DNA from: Methanocella_A sp963769045
Lineage (GTDB): Archaea > Halobacteriota > Methanocellia > Methanocellales > Methanocellaceae
DNA: 64,000 nucleotides
Direction of reading: 5' to 3'
Assembly (NCBI GenBank): GCA_963769045.1
Contig: CAVYKK010000030.1
Coordinates: 12,182-76,181 of the forward strand
This document shows, in pieces, positions 43,206 to 51,125 of the stretch. Position 1 is the stretch's first letter. Every line of letters begins with the position of its first letter. The notes beneath the pieces were generated by a model, which saw only the letters and a list, made by a program, of their open reading frames with translations, ran no database searches and was not told the DNA's origin. The position numbers were made by a program, and so were the translations under genes.

Positions 43206-44240
43206 TCAGAATGTGCCGAGCAGGTCGCCGTCTTTCATGATCTGCTTCCCGTCGACCCACATGGACGGCCGCATGACGAGACAGTCCTGGTGTATAAGCG
43301 CCTCGGCGTCATAGTCATAGTTGCTGCCGATGGCAAAGTGCACGGTCTTTCCCAGCTTTTCGTCCTCGAGGAGCAGCCCGGTCATCTTTGCGGAGTAGTT
43401 GATGCCGATGCCTAACTCGCCCAGGTGGCGGGCGTTCTTCTCTTCGGCTTTCAGGCCCTTTTCCCGCGCCATCGCTTCGCCTTTCTGGATTACCCTGAGC
43501 AGATCAGCGGCCACTTTCCCGCCCTTGACGGAAGCCACGAACCCGTTCTCGAAGTTGACGACCACCGGCTTCTTCGGGATGACCGACTGAGGCACCAGGT
43601 CTACGGTGCCGTCGAAGGCGATCACGCCCTCTGCGGAGCCTACAGCCGGCGAGATGAAGACCTCTCCTGCCGGCACGTTGCCGCCCGTGCCGGGCAGCCG
43701 GAAGTCGCCGTCGTCAGCCATGGCCTTGCGACCATCGATCGATATGGTAATATCGGTGCCGCCGGGGGCAGTGACATGCACCTCTTTGCCGCCGTCCAGC
43801 ATTTTCTTGATCCTCGCCGCCGTCGCCTGCATAGCCTCGTAGTCTACGGCCACGCAGCGCCGGAACATGTCGACGGTCGTACCGGGCGACCAGAAGCCCC
43901 GGATGCGGCGATCGCCGTCCATGAGCTTGTCGGTGATGTGGTCGAATTTGCGGCCGTCCCGTCCGATGTAGCCGATCTGCAGCCCGTACGGGTCCTTGCC
44001 GATCTTGGAAGCGGACAGCGACACGTAGATGTCCGGGTTTGCCCGGATGGCCTCGAGCACCAGGCGCTCGGCATATGTGTAAACCGTCTTCTCTTCCTGC
44101 ACCATCAGCGTCGGCCTGCCGCCGAGCGCCTTCGTCTGCTCGAACACGGCTTTAGCTATCGGAAAGACGTCTCCCTCGAAATTGGTGACAATCAGTACCT
44201 CTTCGCCCTCGCGCAGTCCGAGGACATCACGCATGGCCAC
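43206..44240 (-). CDS. M29-family aminopeptidase-like protein 2
   Basis: 344 residues from GTG 44240, but the frame continues upstream as ATLNEAAKVAMRDVLGLREG, aligning with the start of its paralog (MATLKEAARAALGDVLGLRE). The real start is probably a few codons upstream at a CTG or other unusual codon. The metal-site blocks are HLGELGIGINYSA, GKTVHFAIGSNYDYD and ALIHQDCLVMRPS. Tandem duplicate of the gene at 42024. Confidence 0.8.
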   Translation of the reverse strand: MAMRDVLGLREGEEVLIVTNFEGDVFPIAKAVFEQTKALGGRPTLMVQEEKTVYTYAERLVLEAIRANPDIYVSLSASKIGKDPYGLQIGYIGRDGRKFDHITDKLMDGDRRIRGFWSPGTTVDMFRRCVAVDYEAMQATAARIKKMLDGGKEVHVTAPGGTDITISIDGRKAMADDGDFRLPGTGGNVPAGEVFISPAVGSAEGVIAFDGTVDLVPQSVIPKKPVVVNFENGFVASVKGGKVAADLLRVIQKGEAMAREKGLKAEEKNARHLGELGIGINYSAKMTGLLLEDEKLGKTVHFAIGSNYDYDAEALIHQDCLVMRPSMWVDGKQIMKDGDLLGTF

Positions 44241-44503
44241 CTTTGCGGCCTCGTTTAGCGTCGCCAGAAACCCATCTCCGCTAATGTATTGAAAACAGGG
44301 ATGTCGTCAACGTTTTTATAGCCTTTGGCGACCGGCGCCCGGGATTATGTCAGAATTGGCCCTCTGGCAGTCTTCTGTAAACATCGCCTGCCAGTATCTG
44401 TTTTCTCTGCGCATTCCATCCGCCTGTGATCAGGGGTAATCCGAAGACCAATAAAGTTAAATTATGCGCCAGTAAATTATACTTTAAAGCCCGACGGTCT
44501 GAA

Positions 44504-44690
44504 AGTATATAAGGCCACGGATAATAAAATAGGTGAATGCAGAGGGCAAAGAATGGGTCAGGGCCGGGAGATACCGATGAATGCCGTCGTTCTACCCGAT
44601 TATCAATAGCGTCTCCCGGCAGTTGCTTTATCATGACAACATTCAAGGCTTCGGGGGTACTCCCATTCGCGAGAACACAGGAAGGTAAAC
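44504..44690 (+). promoter_or_regulatory. Promoter and leader of KaiC-like ATPase 2
   Basis: TATA element AAGTATATAAGG near 44504. The leader of about 155 nt can form a 9-bp stem GCCGGGAGA (44563-44571) with TCTCCCGGC (44612-44620). No gene is evident between 44260 and 44690. Confidence 0.45.
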
Positions 44691-45386
44691 ATGAAGCTGC
44701 TTAGCACAGGCATACAAGGGCTGGACGAATTGCTGAACGGCGGCGTACCCGAGAAGCACATGATCGCGGTCGTCGGCGGCATGGGCACCGGCAAGACCAC
44801 CATCGCGCTGCAATTCCTTATGCACGGCCTGCAGAACGGCGAGAAGGCCGTCTACATGAGTCTTGAGGAACAGGAGTCCGAGATCAAGGAGTCTGCCAGG
44901 AGCTTCGGCTGGGACATCCAGAAACACATCGACAACGGCAGCCTTGCCCTCATCCGGCTCGACCCCAACGACGTCAAAACCACGCTCGCCCGTATTAAAA
45001 ACGAGATGCCAGGGCTCATCAAGAAGTTCGGGGCCTCCCGTCTCGTGGTGGACTCGATCACACTCTTCGAGATGATGTTCGCCGATGAGGCCGAGCGGCG
45101 GCTGAACCTGTTTGAAATCTTCTCGCTGCTGAAGAACACAGGCGTCACGGCGCTGATAACATCGGAGGCCAGCAGGGACATGGCCTACGCCAGCCGGTAC
45201 GGCCTGGTAGAGTACGTGTCCGACGGCGTGATTATCCTGCGGTACGTACGGCCAGACGAATTACGCGACGTAAAACTGGCCGTCGAAGTCGTCAAGATGC
45301 GCCGGCACAAACACTCCCGTAGCATCAAGCCCTACGATATCACCGATGAGGGCCTCGTGGTACACTCCGAGTCCGAAGTATTTTGA
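44691..45386 (+). CDS. KaiC-like RecA-superfamily ATPase 2
   Basis: 231 residues from ATG 44691 with AGGAAGG upstream. KaiC-type start TGIQGLDELLNGGVPEKH, Walker A GGMGTGKTTIALQF, acidic YMSLEEQESEIKESARSFGW and Walker B RLVVDSITLFEMM. Closely follows the plan of the ATPase at 46193. It is separated by 259 bp from the Roadblock gene. Confidence 0.85.
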   Translation: MKLLSTGIQGLDELLNGGVPEKHMIAVVGGMGTGKTTIALQFLMHGLQNGEKAVYMSLEEQESEIKESARSFGWDIQKHIDNGSLALIRLDPNDVKTTLARIKNEMPGLIKKFGASRLVVDSITLFEMMFADEAERRLNLFEIFSLLKNTGVTALITSEASRDMAYASRYGLVEYVSDGVIILRYVRPDELRDVKLAVEVVKMRRHKHSRSIKPYDITDEGLVVHSESEVF

Positions 45387-45645
45387 GACCACGTTCAACT
45401 TATCGCCGCAATTTGAACGCCGTCGGATGTACAGGCCGAATATAGCGCCGTTACCCGGGCGACAGAGGCGGTACGTAATTAACGCGGAACAAACGGGCAT
45501 CAGCCAACAATTTTTTATATCTTTAGCTAATTATAATATGTAGGCGGCGTGAAATGTAAAATATTCGCCGCAGTAGAAAGGTTTATTTTATAGCAGAATA
45601 ATTATAAAATAAAAGGTAACCGGATGGAGGGGGAAGGTCTCAGCC

Positions 45646-46188
45646 GTGGATGACAATTCGAGGCCCAGGAAGAGGGGGCAGCCAGGCAACTGGAAAAATA
45701 ATGTGGAGCAGGACCTTCAAAGGCTGCTCGACAGGAAAGGCGTAATGGGTGCTTTCCTGATATCGAAAAACGGGGAGACCATAGCGCAGGTCTTCCAGGA
45801 AGCGTCGAGACATAAGGAGAGCACGACCACTCAGCTCGTGAAGAAAATAATCCCTCTCATGATGACCATGAGGAACATGCCGCTGCGCCGCACCGTGTTT
45901 GAGACGACAGAGGGTTCAGTCATCTTCTACAACACGGAGAACGGCATCGTCGGCTGTATCCTGGACCGGGATTACGATATTATCTCCGTTATGCTTGAAG
46001 TGCGCACGGTCGGAGACGTGATCTGCAGCCGCCTGAACGATGGCGGCATGGACAAGCAGAAGCTCGATGACCTCCTGCGCGAGAACCGTGAGGAGTTCAA
46101 GGTGATGAACGCAGAACTGCTCAGGGTGATTGAAAATCACATGGGGGCAAAGCTCACCAGAGAACTAATCGAGAGGACAGTAAGGTGA
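45646..46188 (+). CDS. Roadblock/LC7-like protein
   Basis: 180 residues from GTG 45646, with GGAGGGGGAAGG upstream. After a basic N-terminus, the core (LDRKGVMGAFLISKNGETIA, then IPLMMTMRNMPLRRTVFETT and GSVIFYNTENGIVGCILDRD) fits the Roadblock/LC7 fold, which in prokaryotes pairs with small GTPases or other NTPases. A helical C-terminal extension follows. Five bases separate it from the KaiC-like ATPase, so the two are probably made together. Assignment is from fold pattern. Confidence 0.65.
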   Translation: MDDNSRPRKRGQPGNWKNNVEQDLQRLLDRKGVMGAFLISKNGETIAQVFQEASRHKESTTTQLVKKIIPLMMTMRNMPLRRTVFETTEGSVIFYNTENGIVGCILDRDYDIISVMLEVRTVGDVICSRLNDGGMDKQKLDDLLRENREEFKVMNAELLRVIENHMGAKLTRELIERTVR

Positions 46189-46192
46189 AAAA

Positions 46193-47050
46193 ATGAAGAA
46201 GCTCAAGACAGGCATATTGGGATTAGACGGTCTCCTTGACGGAGGCTTCAACGAACATTCGGCGACCATTCTCGTTGGCTCAGCGGGCACAGGCAAGACC
46301 ACCATGGCACTCCAGTTCCTCAGAAAAGGGCTGGAGACCGGCAGCGATGCCATCTACATCACGCTGGAAGAGTCTCGCTCCCAGATCATGGAGGAAGCCA
46401 GGAGCATGGGCTGGGAAGACATCGAGAGCTATGTCGACAAAGGCTCGCTCGTATTCCTCGAGGCAGGGGGCAAGGACCTCGCCGACTTCATCAGGGAAGA
46501 GCTCCCCCAGTTCGTCAGCGAATGGGACGGCTCGAAAGCCCGCATCGTCATCGACCCGCTGACGCCCGTAATCTGGGCCCACGACAACAAGTACGAGCAG
46601 CGGTCGCTGATCTCCGAGTTATTCAAGCAGACCAAGCGCGTCGGCACGGTGTTCAGCACCGTCGAAGAGCACGGCACCACCGGCGAGATGACCGGGGCCG
46701 AGACCATCATCCCCATGTACCTCGCGGACACGGTCGTGCACCTGAACGTCCTCGGAATGGGCGACCTGCAGCGGTCGATCAAGATCACCAAGTCGCGGCA
46801 GTCCTGGCACAGCGAGGGCGGACACCCGTACCGGTTCGTGCTCGGCCTTGGCTTCGTAGTGGACACGAGCGCCATGGATGGCAAGCGTATGGCCAAGCTG
46901 GATATCAAGCTTAAACAGAAGGCCTTCCAGGAGATCAACTCGGAACACATCAAGCGGATCGTCAACCTCCTCGAGAACGCCGACCTCGGCGACATGGAGC
47001 CAGAGCGTATCATCAATATGCTCATCGACGACTATAAGGTCCCCCAATAG
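46193..47050 (+). CDS. KaiC-like RecA-superfamily ATPase 3
   Basis: 285 residues from ATG 46193. LKTGILGLDGLLDGGFNEHS, Walker A GSAGTGKTTMALQFLRKGL, YITLEESRSQIMEEARSMGW, Walker B RIVIDPLTPVIWA. The C-terminal extension (HIKRIVNLLENADLGDMEPE) is longer than in the other two copies. The next gene starts right after its stop, and the Roadblock gene lies just upstream: a three-gene unit. Confidence 0.85.
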   Translation: MKKLKTGILGLDGLLDGGFNEHSATILVGSAGTGKTTMALQFLRKGLETGSDAIYITLEESRSQIMEEARSMGWEDIESYVDKGSLVFLEAGGKDLADFIREELPQFVSEWDGSKARIVIDPLTPVIWAHDNKYEQRSLISELFKQTKRVGTVFSTVEEHGTTGEMTGAETIIPMYLADTVVHLNVLGMGDLQRSIKITKSRQSWHSEGGHPYRFVLGLGFVVDTSAMDGKRMAKLDIKLKQKAFQEINSEHIKRIVNLLENADLGDMEPERIINMLIDDYKVPQ

Positions 47051-47269
47051 GTGGTCGTCATTCGCCAGGAAGCGACTGAGGTAAACACCTACCTGTCCTC
47101 AGGTGGAAAAGCCCTGTGCAGGAAGTGCTGCAGCGACCGGATCAAAGTGGTCTTCTTCGAGAAGGAAGGCAAGAAGTTCGCCGTCTGCGAGGCCTGCGGG
47201 AACGTCCAGGGCATCGGCGCCAGCCTGCAGGACCGTTACAGCAAGTGGAAGCAGTATAAAGAGTTCTAA
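47051..47269 (+). CDS. Small zinc-ribbon protein in the KaiC/Roadblock unit
   Basis: 72 residues from GTG 47051, directly after the ATPase stop with no gap. Two CxxC pairs, LCRKCCSD and AVCEACGN, form a zinc ribbon; the C-terminus is basic and aromatic (RYSKWKQYKEF). Probably a partner or regulator in the same signalling unit (inference from position). Confidence 0.75.
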   Translation: MVVIRQEATEVNTYLSSGGKALCRKCCSDRIKVVFFEKEGKKFAVCEACGNVQGIGASLQDRYSKWKQYKEF

Positions 47270-47597
47270 TAACGGGCGAGGCGGCAGCGGGTAATATGTA
47301 ACGTACCTGCAAGCCGCCCCAATGATTTTTTATCATTACTAATACCTCTCACGGTCCCCGCAAGGTCGGCAGGCGGCGTACGCGCGCGGATGCGTTTACG
47401 AGGCGGACATGCTGCGATCCCTGGCTGTCAGATAATTGAGATAACTATTTTTCGGGCAGCCGGGAGGTTATCGCATGATATTATTCTCTATTTGTTAAAA
47501 CTTAAAAAGCGAAAACTTCTTTTCCCGTATCCCCGGAAACAATATAACATTTACATTTTACTACATATTAATTTCCGTTATATTCACTTGGTTAGAT
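47270..47597. other. Intergenic, no gene recognised
   Basis: The region is AT-rich after 47430 and leads into a TATA-like element. No convincing frame or repeat is seen. Confidence 0.4.
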
Positions 47598-47740
47598 AAG
47601 CTTTATATATGAGATGGTATTATTGTGTATTGTCCGTGGATTGAGCCCCACGTGGCAGTTGTGCTATAGGCAAGATATCACCAAAAACGAAAAACGCTTC
47701 AGGGCCGGGGCGTTAACCCCAGGCGCCGGCCCTGTTTTCC
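47598..47740 (+). ncRNA. Candidate small RNA with promoter and terminator
   Basis: The TATA element GATAAGCTTTATATATGAG ends near 47612. A transcript starting about 25 bases later would contain GTGGATTGAGCCCCAC (short stem). It would end in a strong hairpin: AGGGCCGG (47701-47708) pairs with CCGGCCCT (47726-47733), with GGGG and CCCC pairing further inside, followed by GTTTT. No good reading frame lies between. I match it to no known RNA family; it might also be the leader of a lost gene. Confidence 0.4.
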
Positions 47741-47949
47741 GTCATACGCGGCGATCGGCTATCCCGTTTATGTGCCGGAGCAAAAACCCCCCGATGCGAG
47801 GGAAGTATCACATTACACCTCCCAGGCCCTCGCATCACAACTTTTTTCTTAATATCAGCAATTGTTTTCTATTGGGCCGGACATCCGTATGAAGCGTGAG
47901 GGACCAACTCCTCTTGCCGACGTTCCTGACATCGCTGGCCCGCTTTTCG

Positions 47950-48171
47950 CTAACGGTTCTCTTTGCTGCTCCTCTGCTTCTCGGAGGCTTCCAGGTCCTT
48001 TTTGCCTTTCGCATGCCGCTCTTCCGAATATTCTGGTATGTTGTAAACTTCGCCTGCTATGTCGGCGCGTCTCATCAGATCGCGCTCCTTCTTGCTTTCC
48101 GTTATCTCGCCCTCCGCACGCTGCTCATGGGCACCTGAGTTTCCACTTTCCGGTTTCTTCCGCTCCCCCAT
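47950..48171 (-). CDS. Small highly charged hypothetical protein
   Basis: 73 residues from ATG 48171 (MGERKKPESGNSGAHEQRAE at its start); a start at 48186 gives five more. The middle DLMRRADIAGEVYNIPEYSE looks protein-like. The tail is Lys/Glu-rich. The overlapping frame on the other strand is hydrophobic only because it is the antisense of this sequence. No family recognised. Confidence 0.5.
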   Translation of the reverse strand: MGERKKPESGNSGAHEQRAEGEITESKKERDLMRRADIAGEVYNIPEYSEERHAKGKKDLEASEKQRSSKENR

Positions 48172-48414
48172 AACGCCACCACTCAAATTGTGCGATCATA
48201 ACATCAGGCTCCGGCGATAAAAACGCATATGCAGAATGACACGCCGGGCCGGGACGGCCCCCGTATATTAAGTCGAAAAGCCGGAGAATGGGGCGGAGGA
48301 ATGTTGATCATAACGCCGCTTCGGAAAGAACAAATCGGATGCCCCCGATGGTATAGAAAGGCTATGGTCACTTTCAGGCTATCGTAGACAGACAGTTAAA
48401 AAGAAGAACATAAA

Positions 48415-48488
48415 TGGGCCCGAAGGGATTCGAACCCCTGATCCCCGCCGTGTAAAGGCGATGTCATAACCAACTAGACCACAGGCCC
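48415..48488 (-). tRNA. tRNA-Val (anticodon UAC)
   Basis: 74 nt on the minus strand, 5' end at 48488. The acceptor stem GGGCCTG pairs with CGGGCCC (one G-U). The D arm is GTCTAGTTGGTTATGAC. The anticodon stem CGCC/GGCG carries the loop TTTACAC with anticodon TAC. The T arm is AGGGGTTCGAATCCCTT with one G-U pair. The discriminator is A, CCA is not encoded and there is no intron. Confidence 0.95.
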
Positions 48489-48586
48489 GCGGTAACATAA
48501 AATGCCTGTGATTCCACTTAAACTTTATGGCTATGCGTGAGGCACTGGCGAATCGTCTTAGACAGAATAAAGAAATGCCTCATCTG

Positions 48587-48630
48587 CCTCCGTGCCCTCA
48601 GTGGCCTTAGTGCCCTTTGTGTCCAATGCT
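48587..48630. repeat. Solitary arm of the hairpin repeat family, copy 9
   Basis: CTCCGTGCCCTCAGTGGCCT, then TAGTGCCCTTTGTGTCCAAT and GCT, is the right arm of the family (compare copy 2 ending). No matching left arm is seen upstream. It ends exactly at the stop codon of the small Cys-rich gene. Confidence 0.65.
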
Positions 48631-48791
48631 CACTTATCGCACTTCATCCCCAGCGCATCGGCGATGTTCTGTGCCGCTTCCTCCACGCTCATGTTGGCCG
48701 CTTTAGCCGCCCGCTGCAGGTCGTCCATCGAGATCAGGTCGGGGTTATTATGCTTGTCGTTCGGCATGCCGCATCCACAGCTAATACACAT
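48630..48791 (-). CDS. 53-residue Cys-rich small protein
   Basis: ATG at 48791 with AGAGGT upstream; stop TGA at 48632-48630. The N-terminus MCISCGCGMPNDKHNN has three closely placed Cys that, with the later CDK, could bind zinc or iron. The rest is a helical pair (MDDLQRAAKAANMSVEEAAQ, NIADALGMK). A small gene easily missed by length filters. The compact form and ribosome site make it credible; function unknown. Confidence 0.7.
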   Translation of the reverse strand: MCISCGCGMPNDKHNNPDLISMDDLQRAAKAANMSVEEAAQNIADALGMKCDK

Positions 48792-48899
48792 TTTGTCATA
48801 CCTCTGATCTGTGAATTGACCGTTTGCGGTTATAAAACGTGCCCGCGGATTCCGTCTTGCATTTTTATCGACATCAATTTATTTAACCTCCGGGAGCAT

Positions 48900-49868
48900 A
48901 TTGTCTATGGAGTTGTTACCATTCTGCTTAACGGGACAATCGCTCTTCTCCTGGCCCAGGCCGCGACGGGGAACCTGGACATAGGCGCTGCCATCGGCAA
49001 CCTCATCTCGATCGTCTGGGGGATCATCAGCAACCTGTGGATCCTGCTGATCATCCTGCTGTTCATCATACCGGTCCTGCAGCGTGGCGCCATCAACCGG
49101 GCAAGGGAACGGATACTGACGAAGATTTCGCACGAGCGCAAGTCGCAGGTGATCACCCTTATCCACCGGCAGGAGACCATCGCCTTTTTGGGCATTCCGC
49201 TTTCCCGTTACATCGACATCGACGACAGCGAGGAGATCCTCCGGGCCATACGCATTACGCCACCGGATGTCCCCATCGACCTGATCGTCCATACGCCCGG
49301 CGGCATCGCGCTGGCTGCCACCCAGATCGCGATGGCGCTGAAGGCCCATCCGGCGAAGAAGACCGTCATCGTCCCCCATTATGCCATGAGCGGCGGCACG
49401 ATGATCGCGCTGGCGGCCGACGAGATCCTGATGGATCCGCATGCCGTGATCGGGCCGGTCGACCCGCAACTCGCCAACAAGGACGGCCAGTTCGCCGCGG
49501 TATCGATCCTGAAAGCCGTCAAAGAGAAGCCGGTCGATAAGATCGGCGACACGACCTTGATGCTGGCCGACGATGCACGGAAAGCGCAGGAGCAGATGAT
49601 CATATTCGTCCGGGAGATCATGAAAGGCAAATGTGGCGAGCCGAACATGGATAAGATCATCAGTGAGCTGGTCATGGGCAAGTATACCCACGACTACCCG
49701 ATCTTCCCGGAGATGGCAAAGGAGCTGCTGGGCGACTGCGTAAAGGTCGGCATCCCCAGGTCCGTCTACGAGCTGATGGAGTTCTACAAGATGGCCATGG
49801 GCGCGCACCGGCCTGGCGTGGAATACATACCGGTTGCGCCACCTGGCGGCCCACAGCAGCGCAGGTAA
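48900..49868 (+). CDS. SDH/ClpP-fold membrane serine protease
   Basis: About 320 residues; the exact start is unclear because no ATG, GTG or TTG with a ribosome site lies near the membrane helix, and the longer frame from 48537 crosses a tRNA spacer and repeat. Membrane helix IISNLWILLIILLFIIPVLQ, then the SDH proteinase core: HTPGGIALAATQIAMAL, PHYAMSGGTMIALAADEILM (catalytic Ser in SGG) and DPHAVIGPVDPQLANKDGQF. The family resembles SppA and ClpP and acts at the membrane. The C-terminal tail is Pro-rich. Confidence 0.78.
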   Translation: MVYGVVTILLNGTIALLLAQAATGNLDIGAAIGNLISIVWGIISNLWILLIILLFIIPVLQRGAINRARERILTKISHERKSQVITLIHRQETIAFLGIPLSRYIDIDDSEEILRAIRITPPDVPIDLIVHTPGGIALAATQIAMALKAHPAKKTVIVPHYAMSGGTMIALAADEILMDPHAVIGPVDPQLANKDGQFAAVSILKAVKEKPVDKIGDTTLMLADDARKAQEQMIIFVREIMKGKCGEPNMDKIISELVMGKYTHDYPIFPEMAKELLGDCVKVGIPRSVYELMEFYKMAMGAHRPGVEYIPVAPPGGPQQRR

Positions 49869-49969
49869 TCCCGTAAATCGCCAGACCCCGGCGTCCGTTC
49901 GCGCGCGAGCGGACGGCTGCCCGGCATCGATTTTTTATCCCATTTTATTATCCATTTTGCTCTTTTAAT

Positions 49970-50027
49970 GTAAAGTATACCATACTAAAAGTAAAGTTAT
50001 ATATACTAAAAGTAAAGTATACTTTAC
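49970..50027 (+). promoter_or_regulatory. Three 21-bp-spaced operator iterons and palindrome before the HTH gene
   Basis: GTAAAGTATA, GTAAAGTTAT and GTAAAGTATA begin at 49970, 49991 and 50012, exactly 21 bp apart (two helical turns), with ACTAAAA before the last two. The third is part of a perfect 16-bp palindrome GTAAAGTATACTTTAC (50012-50027), four bases before the ATG. A TATA-like GTTATATATA lies at 49995. Binding by the HTH protein downstream would block transcription; autoregulation is inferred. Confidence 0.65.
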
Positions 50028-50031
50028 ATAG

Positions 50032-50223
50032 ATGATCAATCGGCTGAAAGAATTCAGGGCCCGGAATGACATGACGCAAGAGGACCTGGCGGCAAAGGCG
50101 GGCGTCTCTCGACAGACCATCGTTGCGATCGAGAAGCAGAAGTACGACCCGTCGTTGTCGCTGGCTTTCAAGCTAGCCAGGTGTTTCGGGGTAAAAATCG
50201 AAGACATCTTCCAGGAGGAATAA
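50032..50223 (+). CDS. Small HTH (XRE-type) transcription regulator
   Basis: 63 residues from ATG 50032, almost leaderless. The whole protein is one HTH_3 domain: RLKEFRARNDMTQEDLAAKA, then GVSRQTIVAIEKQKYDPSLS. This YozG-like group usually sits beside a small membrane protein of DUF2178 type, as here: the next gene starts two bases after its stop. The operator iterons upstream suggest it represses its own operon. Confidence 0.9.
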   Translation: MINRLKEFRARNDMTQEDLAAKAGVSRQTIVAIEKQKYDPSLSLAFKLARCFGVKIEDIFQEE

Positions 50224-50224
50224 A

Positions 50225-50596
50225 ATGCTGAAAACAGAAGAATCAAGAATAGCCATAGTGATATTGCTTACGTTCATCGTACTGCTGGTCACCGGGATTT
50301 ACCCACAGTACGTCCTGTGGATGACAGCGGCGATTATTGTGCTCCTCGTCGTGCTGGCGATCTATGCGGCACTTTCCAAAAAGAGGTATGGAGAGCCACA
50401 GGACGAACGGACCGCGAAATGCTCTATGACGGCCAGCCGTAACGGATTTATCGTAGCTATGATATTGACGGCTCTGCTCGCAGTGGCCGTAAAGCTGGGG
50501 TCCCCGATAGGTATCGATGGAATGGTACAAATTGTATGGGGACTGAGTATGATGACTTATTTCCTCTCCTACATTTACTATAAGAGAGTGGCGTAA
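50225..50596 (+). CDS. Four-helix membrane protein paired with the HTH regulator
   Basis: 123 residues from ATG 50225, with AGGAGGAATAAA overlapping the previous gene's end. Membrane helices: IAIVILLTFIVLLVTGIYPQ, WMTAAIIVLLVVLAIYAALS, FIVAMILTALLAVAVKL and a C-terminal one. The loop YGEPQDERTAKCSMTASRNG is typical of the DUF2178-like family linked to small HTH proteins. Function unknown; perhaps a membrane stress or sensor unit. Confidence 0.8.
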   Translation: MLKTEESRIAIVILLTFIVLLVTGIYPQYVLWMTAAIIVLLVVLAIYAALSKKRYGEPQDERTAKCSMTASRNGFIVAMILTALLAVAVKLGSPIGIDGMVQIVWGLSMMTYFLSYIYYKRVA

Positions 50597-50666
50597 GGCA
50601 TTGATCTAAAGGAGGAGGCCGTGGGCCTGCTCCTATGTTTTTTGGTATGTTACAGTTTTCAGGTGA

Positions 50667-51008
50667 TCAAGACCTGATCATGATCAGCAGCATCTTGTAC
50701 CGCGTAATCGCCTTGAGCGCGTGCGGCTTGCCGCCCGGCATGATAATAAACTCGCCGGCCTTCACCCGGTTCGGCTTTCCTTCGATCGTGATTTCAGCTT
50801 CCCCGTCCAGGATGACGACCGTCGCGTCGAACGGCGCCACGTGCTCGCTGAGGCCTTCGCCTTCGTCGAAAGAGAATATAGTGATCGTGCCCGTTGCCTT
50901 GTTCAGGACCTCGCGGCTGACCACCGATCCGTCCTGGTACTCCACGAGCCCGGCCAGGTCGACCGGGCGGCCGATGAGGCTTTCTCCGCCGGATTTCTTA
51001 GCTGCCAT
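50667..51008 (-). CDS. Cupin-domain protein
   Basis: 113 residues from ATG 51008. A single cupin barrel: TITIFSFDEGEGLSEHVAPF, DATVVILDGEAEITIEGKP and EFIIMPGGKPHALKAITRYK. Only some of the usual metal-binding His are present (EH and PH), which matches a common small archaeal cupin group. Substrate unknown. Confidence 0.85.
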   Translation of the reverse strand: MAAKKSGGESLIGRPVDLAGLVEYQDGSVVSREVLNKATGTITIFSFDEGEGLSEHVAPFDATVVILDGEAEITIEGKPNRVKAGEFIIMPGGKPHALKAITRYKMLLIMIRS

Positions 51009-51125
51009 AAAATCACTCTGAATCTAGTATTGCTACCAGCCCATAAATAGCTAAGCGCCCTATGTCATGGAAACCGAGAAAGGGCGTGGCAGATATTTTA
51101 GTCCTGAAGGTCTCACCTTAGATCA

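Noticed and set aside
47614..47892. 92-codon frame across the candidate small RNA
   Set aside because: It crosses a strong terminator hairpin and has no ribosome site or sensible composition.
47896..48138. Hydrophobic 80-codon frame on the plus strand
   Set aside because: Antisense of the charged minus-strand frame at 47950-48171, which looks more protein-like and has a better start.
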